From Pseudoalteromonas phenolica (GTDB taxonomy: Bacteria; Pseudomonadota; Gammaproteobacteria; Enterobacterales; Alteromonadaceae), in contig NZ_PPSW01000007.1 in NCBI RefSeq assembly GCF_005876835.1, forward strand, positions 124,001 through 188,000: DNA of 64,000 nucleotides. Direction: 5' to 3'. The notes under the pieces were generated by a model that saw only the letters and a program-made list of their open reading frames with translations, was not told the origin of the DNA and made no database searches. The stretch's first letter is position 1, and every line of letters starts with the position of its first letter. Shown in pieces: positions 9,688 to 18,958 of this stretch. The position numbers and the translations under genes are program-made.

Positions 9688-10681
9688 TTTGGCCTCCTTG
9701 TAAACGCACACGCCCAGTCATACCCGGCAGTATTTTTAGCTTTTGTGTTTCATCAAATGAGAAAACAGCACGATAATAGGCATCTTTCCCCCATTCTTTA
9801 CGTTCTTCAGGTTGTGTCGATAAATTAGTTAACTTGGCTGTAATAGGTGTTTTTTGGTAGGCGTCTAGGGTCAAATTAACGCTTTGGTCAAGCGTAAGGT
9901 GCTTATAATCAATTTCATGTACCCAAGCCTCAAGGTAGAGCCCTGTCATCGCTGGAATTTCTGCAATTTTCCAGCCTGGTTGTGCCGTCGCACCCGAAAA
10001 TAATTTAGAGCCATACCAAGGGTGATTTGCATATAAGATCGGGCCTTGATTGGTTGCCTTATGGGTTAAGTCGTTTAAGCGTTCTCGATTTTCTTTTAAG
10101 TTAATTTGTAAACGTGCGATTTCGATTTCTTGTTTACGAATATTCACCTGCGCTGTGGTTTTTGCTTCAGCTAGACTGGCTTTAGCTTTGTGTTTTTGGA
10201 TCACCGCTTGCTCAAGTTTGAGCTGGTTTTCTTCGTAGTCGAACACGCTAACGTGACTTTTTGGCACTGCGGCATCTATTTTCGCTTTTTCAAGTAATAG
10301 GTCTGATCGTGTTAACGCAAATTCGGCCTCTAAAATAGCCTGCTGGCCTTTATTCTGCTGCCTTTTTAATTCATCTTGCGCATTATTAAGACTCACTTCA
10401 TCTTGCTCTATGGTGCTGGCGATAGAGCCGCCTTCGAATACCACAACCACATCGCCAGGCTTCGCCACTTCGCCTTCTGGCAACATCCATTCAATTTGCA
10501 CACGCCAAGTATCACTTTGTGGCGAAAAGAAAGTTTGGCTATCTCCAGCTTTGACTTCACCTGTGATGAAAATGCTTTGAGCATCCTGCTCGGCAAAGCT
10601 ATTGGCACTGAAAATTGGACTAGTTAGTAACATTGCCAAACAAAGAGGGGTTAATTTGTGTTGTTTTAAACATGCTTTCAT
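9680..10681 (-). CDS. Periplasmic HlyD-family protein, first adaptor of the operon
   Basis: The 333-residue protein has a classical signal peptide (LCLAMLLTSPIFSANSFAEQ) rather than a lipobox. It has a lipoyl-like start (GEVKAGDSQTFFSP, then EGEVAKPGDVVVVFEGG), a coiled-coil hairpin at about 80-200 and a C-terminal barrel (LPGMTGRVRLQGG). The second lipoyl half is less typical than in its neighbours: GPILYANHPWYGSKLFSGAT replaces the usual APxDG motif. It overlaps the ATPase gene by 4 bp. It may form a mixed adaptor assembly with the two lipoprotein adaptors, which is inference. Confidence 0.82.
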   Translation of the reverse strand: MKACLKQHKLTPLCLAMLLTSPIFSANSFAEQDAQSIFITGEVKAGDSQTFFSPQSDTWRVQIEWMLPEGEVAKPGDVVVVFEGGSIASTIEQDEVSLNNAQDELKRQQNKGQQAILEAEFALTRSDLLLEKAKIDAAVPKSHVSVFDYEENQLKLEQAVIQKHKAKASLAEAKTTAQVNIRKQEIEIARLQINLKENRERLNDLTHKATNQGPILYANHPWYGSKLFSGATAQPGWKIAEIPAMTGLYLEAWVHEIDYKHLTLDQSVNLTLDAYQKTPITAKLTNLSTQPEERKEWGKDAYYRAVFSFDETQKLKILPGMTGRVRLQGGQSE

Positions 10682-11352
10682 CGGCGGCTGTCCTCTATTT
10701 TCACACCATCTTTCATTCGGATAATACGTTTTGCATACTCGGCAATATCGTCTTCGTGGGTCACCATCACAATGGTGTGCCCTTGATGGTGTAAGTCACA
10801 TAGCAGTGACATAATTTCGTGAGAGGTTTTGCTGTCTAAGTTACCTGTAGGCTCATCGGCAAAAATAACTTTCGGCTCATTCACTAGGGCTCTGGCAATC
10901 GCCACCCTTTGTCTTTGACCACCCGACATTTCATTCGGTTTGTGCCCTGCTCTATGATCAAGCCCAACCTTGGCAAGCATGGCTAAGCCTTTTTGTTTGG
11001 CTTCTTCTGGTGAGGTTTCGCTGTAACGCAGCGGTAAAGTGACATTTTCAAGAGCGCTCAAGCGAGTTAAGAGGTGAAAAGTTTGGAAAATAAAGCCAAT
11101 ACGCTCGTTTCTTATTTTTGATAAGTCTTCATCGCGCATATCTTGAATAGACTGTTTCGAGAGAAAATATTCGCCTTTTGTCGGTGTATCTAGGCAGCCC
11201 AATATATTCATGAGCGTTGATTTGCCTGAACCCGACGAGCCCATGATGGCGACGAACTCGCCCTCTTCAATGGAGATAGAAACATCATTTAACGCGGTGA
11301 CACGCGTTTCTCCACTGCCGTATTCGCGATATAAGTTCTTAACTTCAATCAC
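10678..11352 (-). CDS. MacB/LolD-type ABC transporter ATP-binding protein
   Basis: The 224-residue ATPase carries Walker A GSSGSGKST at about 38-46, the Q-loop (FQTFHLL), signature MSGGQRQRVAIARAL, Walker B VIFADEP and the H-loop VTHE. These features and the length fit the stand-alone nucleotide-binding subunit of MacB/LolCDE-type systems. It is the first gene of a five-gene leftward operon whose members all overlap by 4-8 bp. The promoter should lie in 11353-11595, shared divergently with the lipoprotein gene. Substrate may be a peptide, lipid or antibiotic; the sequence does not say. Confidence 0.93.
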   Translation of the reverse strand: MIEVKNLYREYGSGETRVTALNDVSISIEEGEFVAIMGSSGSGKSTLMNILGCLDTPTKGEYFLSKQSIQDMRDEDLSKIRNERIGFIFQTFHLLTRLSALENVTLPLRYSETSPEEAKQKGLAMLAKVGLDHRAGHKPNEMSGGQRQRVAIARALVNEPKVIFADEPTGNLDSKTSHEIMSLLCDLHHQGHTIVMVTHEDDIAEYAKRIIRMKDGVKIEDSRR

Positions 11353-11595
11353 TTGCTACAATCCTTGATTATTATTTTTATCAGATATTCACCGTATACA
11401 ATGTGAACAACTGAGTCAACTGTCATAAGCGACTGATTTTAGTAACAATAAATAAAACCGCACCGATTTACGAAAGGTTAACTTTATAGTAAAAAAAGCG
11501 TTACCAATGAAACATAAAATGCAAAGTAATAATGGTTACATTTCAAATCCGTTTCCACTATAGTGACTTTCGGGTTACGGAAAACAGTGATTGTT

Positions 11596-12612
11596 ATGAG
11601 AAAAAGTCTAATATTTTTAAGTGCTTGCCTACTTACCGCCTGTAGTAAAGAAAGCAAACTTGAAGAGAGTTACTACCAAGCTGAAGTGCAACGAGATCAC
11701 CAAAGCCAATATCAATTCGCGCAGCAACTTGTTGAACTCGGTGAGACATCGTGGCAACAACGAGCAAAGCAACATAAAGCAGCCATTGAAAAAGTCTCAC
11801 AGTCACAAGTGCACCTTACTCAACAAGACCTGATAACTGCATTTAATTTAGCTGCGGAGGCAAAGCAATTAGACAATTCAATGGCGGCCGATTCTGTTCT
11901 TAAACAGATCCTCAGCGATGACGCTTTACAAAAGTTAGTGAAAAGCACCCATACCTTATTAGACAAACACTCTACTTTAATTTCACAAGGTCAGCGATTG
12001 CTAAGTGAAGCACCAATAGACTGGAATATCATTGAGTTAAACGAACTCTTATTTCAACTAAATTCACTGATTCAAAACTCAGAAAAAACAATTGCATTAA
12101 CGCCCTGGCAGCAAAGCAATCAAGCTTACCGTTTAATCACGTTAAACACGCAGCACATTGAGCAGCTAAAGTTACTGCAACAACAGCTTTTAAACGCCGT
12201 TAAAACAGCAACTTGTGATGCGCTTTGCGCGGGTTTAAAAGAAAATCTAAAAGACGCACAGAAAAATATTAAGCTCTTCGATGAAGCCGCAGTAGAAAGC
12301 ATGATGGCCTTTCCATTTGAGCAACAGCTTAAAAAATCAAGAGAATGGTTAGAACTAAACAATAATATTCGCATCACACTCGAAGAAGTCGATGAAGTTC
12401 TTGGCGAGCATTATAGGGCTTACTATCAATCCTTACTAAGAGCGGTCAGAGGTCCAAAGCATGATCAACAATATTGGCAATTTGCTGATGAAGATGTCGT
12501 CAGGGTAAGCAATACCGAACAAGTCGAAGACGTGAGTTTTATTGCCATCGAGCTCTCGGCGAATTTAAAAACATTCTTAGAAAACTATGAACAGCTTGCG
12601 TTTTTGAGATAG
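11596..12612 (+). CDS. Uncharacterised lipoprotein with helical/coiled-coil body
   Basis: I start at ATG 11596 because it gives a proper lipoprotein signal, MRKSLIFLSACLLTAC, with Cys16 in the lipobox; the GTG at 11563 would add 11 residues and bury it. The 338-residue product is helical and Gln/Leu/Lys-rich, with long amphipathic stretches. One pair of cysteines (CDALC) sits near residue 209. It is divergent from the ABC operon, with about 240 bp of shared AT-rich upstream sequence. I do not recognise the family. An envelope-associated role is inferred from the lipobox only. Confidence 0.7.
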   Translation: MRKSLIFLSACLLTACSKESKLEESYYQAEVQRDHQSQYQFAQQLVELGETSWQQRAKQHKAAIEKVSQSQVHLTQQDLITAFNLAAEAKQLDNSMAADSVLKQILSDDALQKLVKSTHTLLDKHSTLISQGQRLLSEAPIDWNIIELNELLFQLNSLIQNSEKTIALTPWQQSNQAYRLITLNTQHIEQLKLLQQQLLNAVKTATCDALCAGLKENLKDAQKNIKLFDEAAVESMMAFPFEQQLKKSREWLELNNNIRITLEEVDEVLGEHYRAYYQSLLRAVRGPKHDQQYWQFADEDVVRVSNTEQVEDVSFIAIELSANLKTFLENYEQLAFLR

Positions 12613-12627
12613 CTAACTCAGGCAATG

Positions 12628-12668
12628 AAAAAAAAGCCCCATCAGCATAAGCAAATGGGGCTTTTTTC
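12628..12668. terminator. Bidirectional intrinsic terminator between the lipoprotein and amylase genes
   Basis: AAAAAGCCCCAT at 12631-12642 pairs with ATGGGGCTTTTT from 12655. The A run on the left and T run on the right allow termination of both converging genes. Confidence 0.9.
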
Positions 12669-12694
12669 GGTGTGATGAATTGGCCTTTATTTGG

Positions 12695-14503
12695 TTAATC
12701 TAGCTGATAAACGCTAAATCCAAGACCAGCTACTTGGCCTTTCTCACCTTCTGCTGACTGGTAAATTAGTGTCGCATTGTCACTAATCCCTGTCGGCTTA
12801 ATGCTCTGAGATTTCGTACTGGTATTAAAGATAACCGCTAGGCTTTGCTTACCTTGCTCACCTTTATAAGCACGTTTAATGGCAAATAAACCCGGCTCAT
12901 CTTGTGAGAATAAAATGCTTTGCTCACCTTGACGCAATGCAATATGCGCTTGATATAGCTCAGCATATTCAGTAAAACGCTGATAGAACAAGTGCGATGT
13001 ATCAAAGTTGTCATCAGCTGTGGTTTTATCTGTGGCTAACAGGTCATCATCGTTATAAGTTTTAACAAATGATGGCATCATGTTTTGTCTTGAATCTTGG
13101 TCGCCACCGTCACCCACAAAGCCTTGCTCATCACCATAGTAAATCACCGGTACACCACGGCTGAAGTACATCAATGCATGAGCAAGCAGAGTACGTTCAA
13201 CCATTTCGCTTTCGCTATAGTTAAACTCGCTGCTCTTTAAGCGATACGCAATACGACCCATATCATGGTTACCCGTAAAGCTCACAAGGTGATTGGCATT
13301 AAAGCCATCTTCGTGCTTGTATAAATGATCTTTGGCGAACAGCTTAGTCAGTTCATTTGTGCCTTTTTGGTTTACCACGACCGCTTCAATACTGCCTTGC
13401 AGTGCAAAGTCGAGTACCGACGGCATTTTCCCTTCAGTTAAGAATGTACTGAGTAGTTCTGGCTCAAAGCTATACGCTTCGCCATACATCATAAAGTTAT
13501 TAATACCTAATGAAGCAGCGTGCTCCATCAGTGCTGGTGAGAACTGCTCCCAAAATGACATATCTACATGTTTTACCGTATCGATTCTAAAACCATCTGG
13601 CTTAAATTCGGTGATCAGGTTTTTGTAGATGTCTATCATGCCATCAACCACTTTTTGTTGTGTGGTGTCGACATCATCTAATCCTGCAAAATCACCTTTG
13701 ATTGAGCTTTCGCCCGACCAGTGCGAGTCACCTTGGTTGTTATACAAATCAATGTCGTTTAGCCAAGCAGGTACTTTAATGGCTTCTTCACCTTTAGGAA
13801 TAAGCGGCTTATAGCGCTCATTTTCTGGTGTATTGCTGTCTTTAAACTGACAACGGTCACCTTCGACTAACCATTGTAGGCCATCTTTACCATGACACTG
13901 TTCGTATTTGATCACGTCTGCGGTGTGGTTAGTGATAATGTCAAAATACACTTTGATATTGCGTTCGTGCGCTTGGTCAATGAAGCTTTTAAGCTCAGCG
14001 TTTGAGCCCCAGTGCGGGTCAATCTCGGTAAAATCTAAGATCCAATAACCGTGATAACCCGATGTATCGGCTTGCATTGCACGGTTACGTAGCACGGGCG
14101 TTAACCAAATCGCGGTAATACCCATGTTATCTAGGTAAGGCAGCTTTTTAGTTAAACCTGCTAAGTCACCACCGTGATACATACCTTTGTGAGTAACGTC
14201 TAAACCACCACGTGATAACGCACGTTTCGTGTCGTGTTCAGCTGCGCCCATATCGTTACTCGGATCGCCATTGTAAAAACGATCAGGTAACACAAAGTAG
14301 AATACTTCATCACGAAAGTCTCGTTGCTGATACGGTGTCAGCTTAGCCGCTTTGCGCTCGAACTGTTCAACGTTCGTCGCTGCAACTGCGGTATTCGCCT
14401 GCGCTGCTGACTCTTTTGCCGTATTCGCTGATTGGCTACACGCTGTCAGACCTGTCGCTAACATCAGCGATAAGGCAATTTTATTCAGTGGTGATTTAAA
14501 CAT
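12695..14503 (-). CDS. GH13 alpha-amylase family lipoprotein
   Basis: The 602-residue enzyme starts with a lipoprotein signal (lipobox GLTAC, Cys22), so it is anchored in the envelope. The four GH13 regions are present: DIITNH at 188-193, DGFRIDTVKH with nucleophile Asp308, GEAY with acid/base Glu342, and FTGNHD with Asp414. An early GMYHGGD near 107 and the maltodextrin-type loop insertions suggest an alpha-amylase or cyclomaltodextrinase-like enzyme acting on imported or surface alpha-glucan. AAGGAG lies 5 bases before the ATG. It follows the GH13 glucosidase gene by 74 bp on the same strand and is probably its operon partner, giving outer hydrolysis followed by trimming to glucose. Confidence 0.9.
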   Translation of the reverse strand: MFKSPLNKIALSLMLATGLTACSQSANTAKESAAQANTAVAATNVEQFERKAAKLTPYQQRDFRDEVFYFVLPDRFYNGDPSNDMGAAEHDTKRALSRGGLDVTHKGMYHGGDLAGLTKKLPYLDNMGITAIWLTPVLRNRAMQADTSGYHGYWILDFTEIDPHWGSNAELKSFIDQAHERNIKVYFDIITNHTADVIKYEQCHGKDGLQWLVEGDRCQFKDSNTPENERYKPLIPKGEEAIKVPAWLNDIDLYNNQGDSHWSGESSIKGDFAGLDDVDTTQQKVVDGMIDIYKNLITEFKPDGFRIDTVKHVDMSFWEQFSPALMEHAASLGINNFMMYGEAYSFEPELLSTFLTEGKMPSVLDFALQGSIEAVVVNQKGTNELTKLFAKDHLYKHEDGFNANHLVSFTGNHDMGRIAYRLKSSEFNYSESEMVERTLLAHALMYFSRGVPVIYYGDEQGFVGDGGDQDSRQNMMPSFVKTYNDDDLLATDKTTADDNFDTSHLFYQRFTEYAELYQAHIALRQGEQSILFSQDEPGLFAIKRAYKGEQGKQSLAVIFNTSTKSQSIKPTGISDNATLIYQSAEGEKGQVAGLGFSVYQLD

Positions 14504-14518
14504 AGGATCTCCTTTTTT

Positions 14519-14562
14519 ATACCAATCCTCTATATTAAATAGTCTATTTTAAGGATTGGTAT
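14519..14562. repeat. 44-bp interrupted palindrome in the amylase leader
   Basis: ATACCAATCC at 14519-14528 is an exact inverted repeat of GGATTGGTAT at 14553-14562, around an AT-rich core. It occupies most of the gap between the two GH13 genes, directly upstream of the amylase ribosome site. It may act as an mRNA processing or stabilising hairpin or be a small mobile palindrome. Confidence 0.6.
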
Positions 14563-14577
14563 CATGCTTACTTTCTA

Positions 14578-16215
14578 TTAAGAAAGCTTTGCATAAACGC
14601 TCGCAAACGCTGGCATTTCTAAGTTGTTGTCATTCATGGTCGCAGTCACAAGCTTGTGATCTGTAATAAGTGATAGCTCACTTACACCTAACTGCTCAAG
14701 GCTAGTTGTTTGTGCTTCATTACTTAGGTTAAAGCAGACTAAAAGTGTCTGGCCATTGTAGCTACGTTTAAACGCAAGAATAGGCTCTGGCGTCTCAATA
14801 AACTCAATGTCACCGTAAAGAATGGCTTCAAAGCCCTTACGCCATGCACTGAAATGACGGTAGCTATTTAGTACTGAGTTTTCATCATGTTCTTGGGTAT
14901 CTACTGCGGTAGTATAATGCGTTTCAGGCACAGGTAACCAAGGTTTAGCTGTACTAAAACCCGCATTGTCTTTTTGGCTTTCCCAAGGATGTGGAGTACG
15001 ACAACCATCACGGCCTTTGAATTGTGGCCAGAACGTAATGCCATACGGGTCTTGTAAGTCTTCGTAAGCAATTTCAGCTTCAACCAGACCAAGCTCTTCA
15101 CCTTGATAGCTACAAACACTTCCGCGCAGTGATGAGATCATCGCATACAGCATTTTCGCAAGTGTTGCATTGCCCTCTGCGTTTTGCGTTCTGCCCCAGC
15201 GGCTCGCAACACGGATCACATCATGGTTCGACACAGACCAACATGGCCAACCATCCGATACACGTGCTTCTAATGACTCTACAACTTGCTTAATGTAGCT
15301 TGCTTTGAAGTCATCTGTTAGCAGGTCAAAGCTATACCCCATGTGTAGGCGCTTATCACCTTGGGTGTACTCAGCCATGGTCTTTAATGAATCTTCAGAC
15401 GAGATTTCACCAAGTGCGACTGTGCCCGGGTACTTGTCTAATAGTGCGCGAATGTCTTCCATAAAGCCCAAGTTTTCATCTTGGGTATTGTTGTAGTAGT
15501 GATACTGATACGCATACGGGTTCTTTGAGTCAAAACCGATATTGGTACGCAACTCTTGTGCTTTAGGCGGGTTGTCACGTAATTGCGCGTCATGGAAGCA
15601 GAAGTTAATCGCATCTAAACGGAAGCCATCTACACCCCGTTTTAGCCAAAACTCAATATTATCAAGCGTTGCTTGACGAACTTCTGGGTTATGGAAGTTA
15701 AGGTCTGGTTGACTGGTTAAGAAGTTATGTAGGTAGTATTGTTGACGGCGCGGTTCCCACGTCCACGCAACACCACCAAAAATCGACATCCAGTTATTTG
15801 GCGGTGTGCCATCTGGCTTAGCATCGGCCCATACGTACCAATCAGCTTTGTCATTGGTTTTATCTTCACGACTTTCTAAGAACCAAGCATGTTGATCAGA
15901 TGTATGACTCAATACTTGGTCAATCATGATCTTAATGCCACGGTCATGGGCTTTGGCGATCAGCTCATCAAAATCTGATAACTGACCAAATAGCGGATCG
16001 ATATCGCGATAATCGCTGATGTCGTAACCAAAGTCTTTCATAGGAGATTTAAAGAATGGCGATACCCAAATCGCATCTACACCTAAGCTTTTGATGTAGT
16101 CTAATTTTGCGATGATACCCGGAATATCACCGATACCATCTTGGTTGGCATCATAGAAGCTGCGTGGATATACCTGATAAATAACGGCGCCGCGCCACCA
16201 CATTTGTTCTTTCAT
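14578..16215 (-). CDS. GH13 alpha-glucosidase (oligo-1,6-glucosidase/maltase type)
   Basis: The 545-residue cytoplasmic enzyme has no signal peptide and begins WWRGAVIYQVYPRSF, the standard start of GH13 alpha-glucosidases. Catalytic residues are nucleophile Asp201 in DGFRLDAINF, acid/base Glu270 in LGEIS and Asp332 in SVSNHD. The Ca-type loop DANQDGIGD lies at 22-30. It releases glucose from the ends of maltose or isomaltose oligosaccharides; fine specificity is uncertain. It is divergent from the GH31 gene across a 186-bp control region and upstream of the amylase gene, and probably belongs to the LacI-controlled maltodextrin regulon. Confidence 0.92.
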   Translation of the reverse strand: MKEQMWWRGAVIYQVYPRSFYDANQDGIGDIPGIIAKLDYIKSLGVDAIWVSPFFKSPMKDFGYDISDYRDIDPLFGQLSDFDELIAKAHDRGIKIMIDQVLSHTSDQHAWFLESREDKTNDKADWYVWADAKPDGTPPNNWMSIFGGVAWTWEPRRQQYYLHNFLTSQPDLNFHNPEVRQATLDNIEFWLKRGVDGFRLDAINFCFHDAQLRDNPPKAQELRTNIGFDSKNPYAYQYHYYNNTQDENLGFMEDIRALLDKYPGTVALGEISSEDSLKTMAEYTQGDKRLHMGYSFDLLTDDFKASYIKQVVESLEARVSDGWPCWSVSNHDVIRVASRWGRTQNAEGNATLAKMLYAMISSLRGSVCSYQGEELGLVEAEIAYEDLQDPYGITFWPQFKGRDGCRTPHPWESQKDNAGFSTAKPWLPVPETHYTTAVDTQEHDENSVLNSYRHFSAWRKGFEAILYGDIEFIETPEPILAFKRSYNGQTLLVCFNLSNEAQTTSLEQLGVSELSLITDHKLVTATMNDNNLEMPAFASVYAKLS

Positions 16216-16340
16216 TTAAAACCCCAAAGACTCTTCTTCATCGCCCTACACCTCATTTTGTTCTCAGTGTCACGGTTAGTGGCACTCAGTTTTAAAAGAC
16301 CCGAGGCATAATCGGATAGTCGTTATAATATTGTCATAAA

Positions 16341-16354
16341 GAATACGCGTTATG
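16341..16354. promoter_or_regulatory. Second LacI-type operator-like palindrome in the divergent glucosidase promoter
   Basis: GAATACGCGTTATG is an imperfect palindrome centred on CG, with the same AATACG half-site as the stronger sites at 16374 and 24344. It lies 20 bp from the 16374 site. Two closely spaced sites would suit control of both divergent genes. A weak match, offered with caution. Confidence 0.4.
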
Positions 16355-16373
16355 ATTTTTTCGTAACAGCCTT

Positions 16374-16387
16374 TGCATACGTATTCA
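16374..16387. promoter_or_regulatory. Probable LacI-family (MalR-like) operator
   Basis: TGCATACGTATTCA is the exact reverse complement of the 14-bp site at 24344-24357 before the sugar transporter. The centre is ACGT, as in LacI-family operators. It sits 14 bp before the GH31 start codon, consistent with repression by the regulator encoded at 26078-27097. Confidence 0.65.
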
Positions 16388-16401
16388 GGATTTGCAGTTT
16401 T

Positions 16402-18957
16402 ATGAATGACGCTATGATGCAATCATCAAGAAAAATGACAAAGAGGTTGGCTGTGAGTAAAGTTTTTTTGGGTATTAGCCTAGTTACAGGGCTGGTTTTA
16501 AACCCTCTCATTACAGTACAAGCTGTTGAAAATAAGAACAATGACAAACCTTATACGATTGCATCAAAAGCGCATAAATATGTGTCTCACAGCTATCAAA
16601 ATGGTGAGCTGACGGTTACCACAACACTGGGGGATGTTACCTTCTCTGCACTCAATGACAGTGCCATTGAAGCGGTATTCAATGCCAAACAAGCTACGGT
16701 GTCGGCAACTAACCTGCCTTCTTATACCATCAGTGAAACACACCAAGACCACACCTTACTCTTTAGTAAAAAATCTACGCAGCAAGGCAATGTACTGGTT
16801 GGCTCAGCAGGCAATATGCGTGTCGAAATTACCACGCAGCCTTATTCTGTTAGTTACTTTAAAGGCAAACAATTACTAGTAAGAGAAGAGCAAGGCTTTT
16901 ACTCAGGCACAGTGATTGAACAGCATGACAGCCAAACTCAAACACATAACGTACATGGTGTTCGTTTTAATTTAAGTGACAGTGAGCAATTACTTGGTAC
17001 TGGTGAGCGCGTATTAGGTATGGACCGTCGCGGCCATCGCTTACCTTTGTACAACCGTGCACATTACGGTTATGAAACTGAATCAGTACAAATGAACTAC
17101 AGCTTGCCTGCGGTGATGTCGAATAAACAATATATGCTGCTATTCGATAATAGCGCCAAAGGCTGGGTTGATTTAGCAAAGTCTGAACAAAATGTTTTGC
17201 AGTTCGAAGCCGTAGCTGGTCGTAACGCTTATATTGTCATCGCGGGTGACTCTTACCCTAAACTTATCGCCAACTACACCGATATCAGTGGCAATCAGCC
17301 CATGTTACCTCGCTGGGCATTTGGTAATTTTGCCTCACGCTTTGGCTATCGCACACAACAAGAAGTGATGGACACAGTTGCTAAATTCAAAGCGCTGAAT
17401 ATCCCTCTCGACTCCATCATCATTGACTTATATTGGTTTGGCAAAGACATTCAGGGCCATATGGGTAACCTTGCTTGGGATAAAGACGCGTTTCCTGAAC
17501 CTGAAAAAATGCTACGCGAGCTACGTGCGCAAGGCATCCAACCTATTTTGATCACTGAACCATTTATTCTCTCGAGTTCAAAACGTTGGGATCATGCTGT
17601 TGCGCAAAAAGTGCTGGCAAAAAATGCCGAAGGTAACCCAAAAACGTTTGATTTTTACTTTGGTAATACTGGTATTGTCGATGTCTTCAACGATACAGGT
17701 CGAAACTGGTTTAATAATATTTATCAAAAACTTGCTGAACAAGGTGTACAAGGTTGGTGGGGCGATTTAGGTGAACCAGAAGTACACCCGAGTGATGCAT
17801 TGCACACCCTAGATAATGGCCAGCAAGTGTCTGCCGATGCCATTCATAACGCCTACGGTCATCAATGGGCAAAAATGTTATTTCAACATTTACAAACGAC
17901 GCAACCTGAACAACGTCCATTTATTTTAATGCGTGCAGGTGCTGCTGGCTCTCAGCGCTACGGCATGGTGCCTTGGACTGGGGATGTGAATAGAACTTGG
18001 GGCGGATTAAAACCGCAAGTTGAGTTATCACTGCAAATGGGTATGTTTGGTTTGGGTTATACGCACTCTGACCTAGGTGGTTTTGCCGGTGGTGAGCAGT
18101 TTAATAAAGAGTTGTATATCCGTTGGTTACAATACGGTGTGTTCCAACCAATTTATCGCCCGCATGGTCAAGAACATATTCCTTCAGAAGTGGTATTCCA
18201 CGATAAAGAAACGCAAGATATTTTGCGTAAGTTCATCGAACTTAGATACCAAATGATGCCTTATAACTACACGTTAGCGTATCAAAACAGTCAATCTGGT
18301 CTGCCGCTGATGCGACCAACCTTTATAGATGATGCTGCTAACACAGACCTTTCGAACAAAGACAACTACCTATGGGGCGACGCGTTTTTCGTACACCCTA
18401 TTACCTCAGCGAATTTAAGTTCTGTAGACGTCACGTTGCCAGAAGGTGTGTGGTTTAATTATTTCACAGACAAAAAATTCGAAGGTGGCAAAACACATAA
18501 AGTCGAGGTAAACCTTGAGCAAATCCCTGTGTTCGTTAAAGCGGGGGCATTTGTGCCTATGGTTGAGAAGTTCCAAACCACGCAAAACTACAGCTCTGAG
18601 CACCTAACCTTACATTATTGGGCAGATAACCAAGTGCAAACAGCAACGGGTAGTATGTATGAAGACGATGGTCACACCATGAATGCCGATAAACGTGGTG
18701 AGTTTGAACTACTTAACTTCGCTGCGAAGCAGAATAATAGCCAATTGGGCATGCTGCTTATGCGCCAGGGCAAAGGCTACAAGGGCATGCCTAAAGCACG
18801 TGAAGTCACCTTAAAAATCCATAACTGGCAACAGCAACCAAAGCAGGTTAAGGTAGGCGACCAAATCATTCAATCTTATGATTGGAATAATAAAAACAGC
18901 ACCTTAACGGTGAAATTTAACTGGCAACATCAGCCATTGACACTACAGGTTCAATAA
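16402..18957 (+). CDS. GH31 alpha-glucosidase, exported
   Basis: The 851-residue protein has an N-terminal export signal: Lys/Arg-rich residues to about 20, then VFLGISLVTGLVLNPLITVQA, cleavage near 41. A beta-sandwich N-domain is followed by a TIM barrel with nucleophile Asp455 in WWGDLGEPE and acid/base Asp528 in WTGDVNRTW, then C-terminal beta domains. GH31 enzymes remove terminal alpha-glucose, or sometimes alpha-xylose, from oligosaccharides. The glucan neighbours favour alpha-glucosidase. It is followed one base later by glucokinase, so they are cotranscribed. The start could also be a later Met (MTKRLAVSK), which would still leave a signal peptide. Confidence 0.9.
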   Translation: MNDAMMQSSRKMTKRLAVSKVFLGISLVTGLVLNPLITVQAVENKNNDKPYTIASKAHKYVSHSYQNGELTVTTTLGDVTFSALNDSAIEAVFNAKQATVSATNLPSYTISETHQDHTLLFSKKSTQQGNVLVGSAGNMRVEITTQPYSVSYFKGKQLLVREEQGFYSGTVIEQHDSQTQTHNVHGVRFNLSDSEQLLGTGERVLGMDRRGHRLPLYNRAHYGYETESVQMNYSLPAVMSNKQYMLLFDNSAKGWVDLAKSEQNVLQFEAVAGRNAYIVIAGDSYPKLIANYTDISGNQPMLPRWAFGNFASRFGYRTQQEVMDTVAKFKALNIPLDSIIIDLYWFGKDIQGHMGNLAWDKDAFPEPEKMLRELRAQGIQPILITEPFILSSSKRWDHAVAQKVLAKNAEGNPKTFDFYFGNTGIVDVFNDTGRNWFNNIYQKLAEQGVQGWWGDLGEPEVHPSDALHTLDNGQQVSADAIHNAYGHQWAKMLFQHLQTTQPEQRPFILMRAGAAGSQRYGMVPWTGDVNRTWGGLKPQVELSLQMGMFGLGYTHSDLGGFAGGEQFNKELYIRWLQYGVFQPIYRPHGQEHIPSEVVFHDKETQDILRKFIELRYQMMPYNYTLAYQNSQSGLPLMRPTFIDDAANTDLSNKDNYLWGDAFFVHPITSANLSSVDVTLPEGVWFNYFTDKKFEGGKTHKVEVNLEQIPVFVKAGAFVPMVEKFQTTQNYSSEHLTLHYWADNQVQTATGSMYEDDGHTMNADKRGEFELLNFAAKQNNSQLGMLLMRQGKGYKGMPKAREVTLKIHNWQQQPKQVKVGDQIIQSYDWNNKNSTLTVKFNWQHQPLTLQVQ

Positions 18958-18958
18958 C

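Noticed and set aside
9688..9711. Upstream ATG for the second adaptor gene
   Set aside because: The GTG at 9687 has an AGGAGG site and restores a proper lipoprotein signal; the longer form would put charged residues in front of it.
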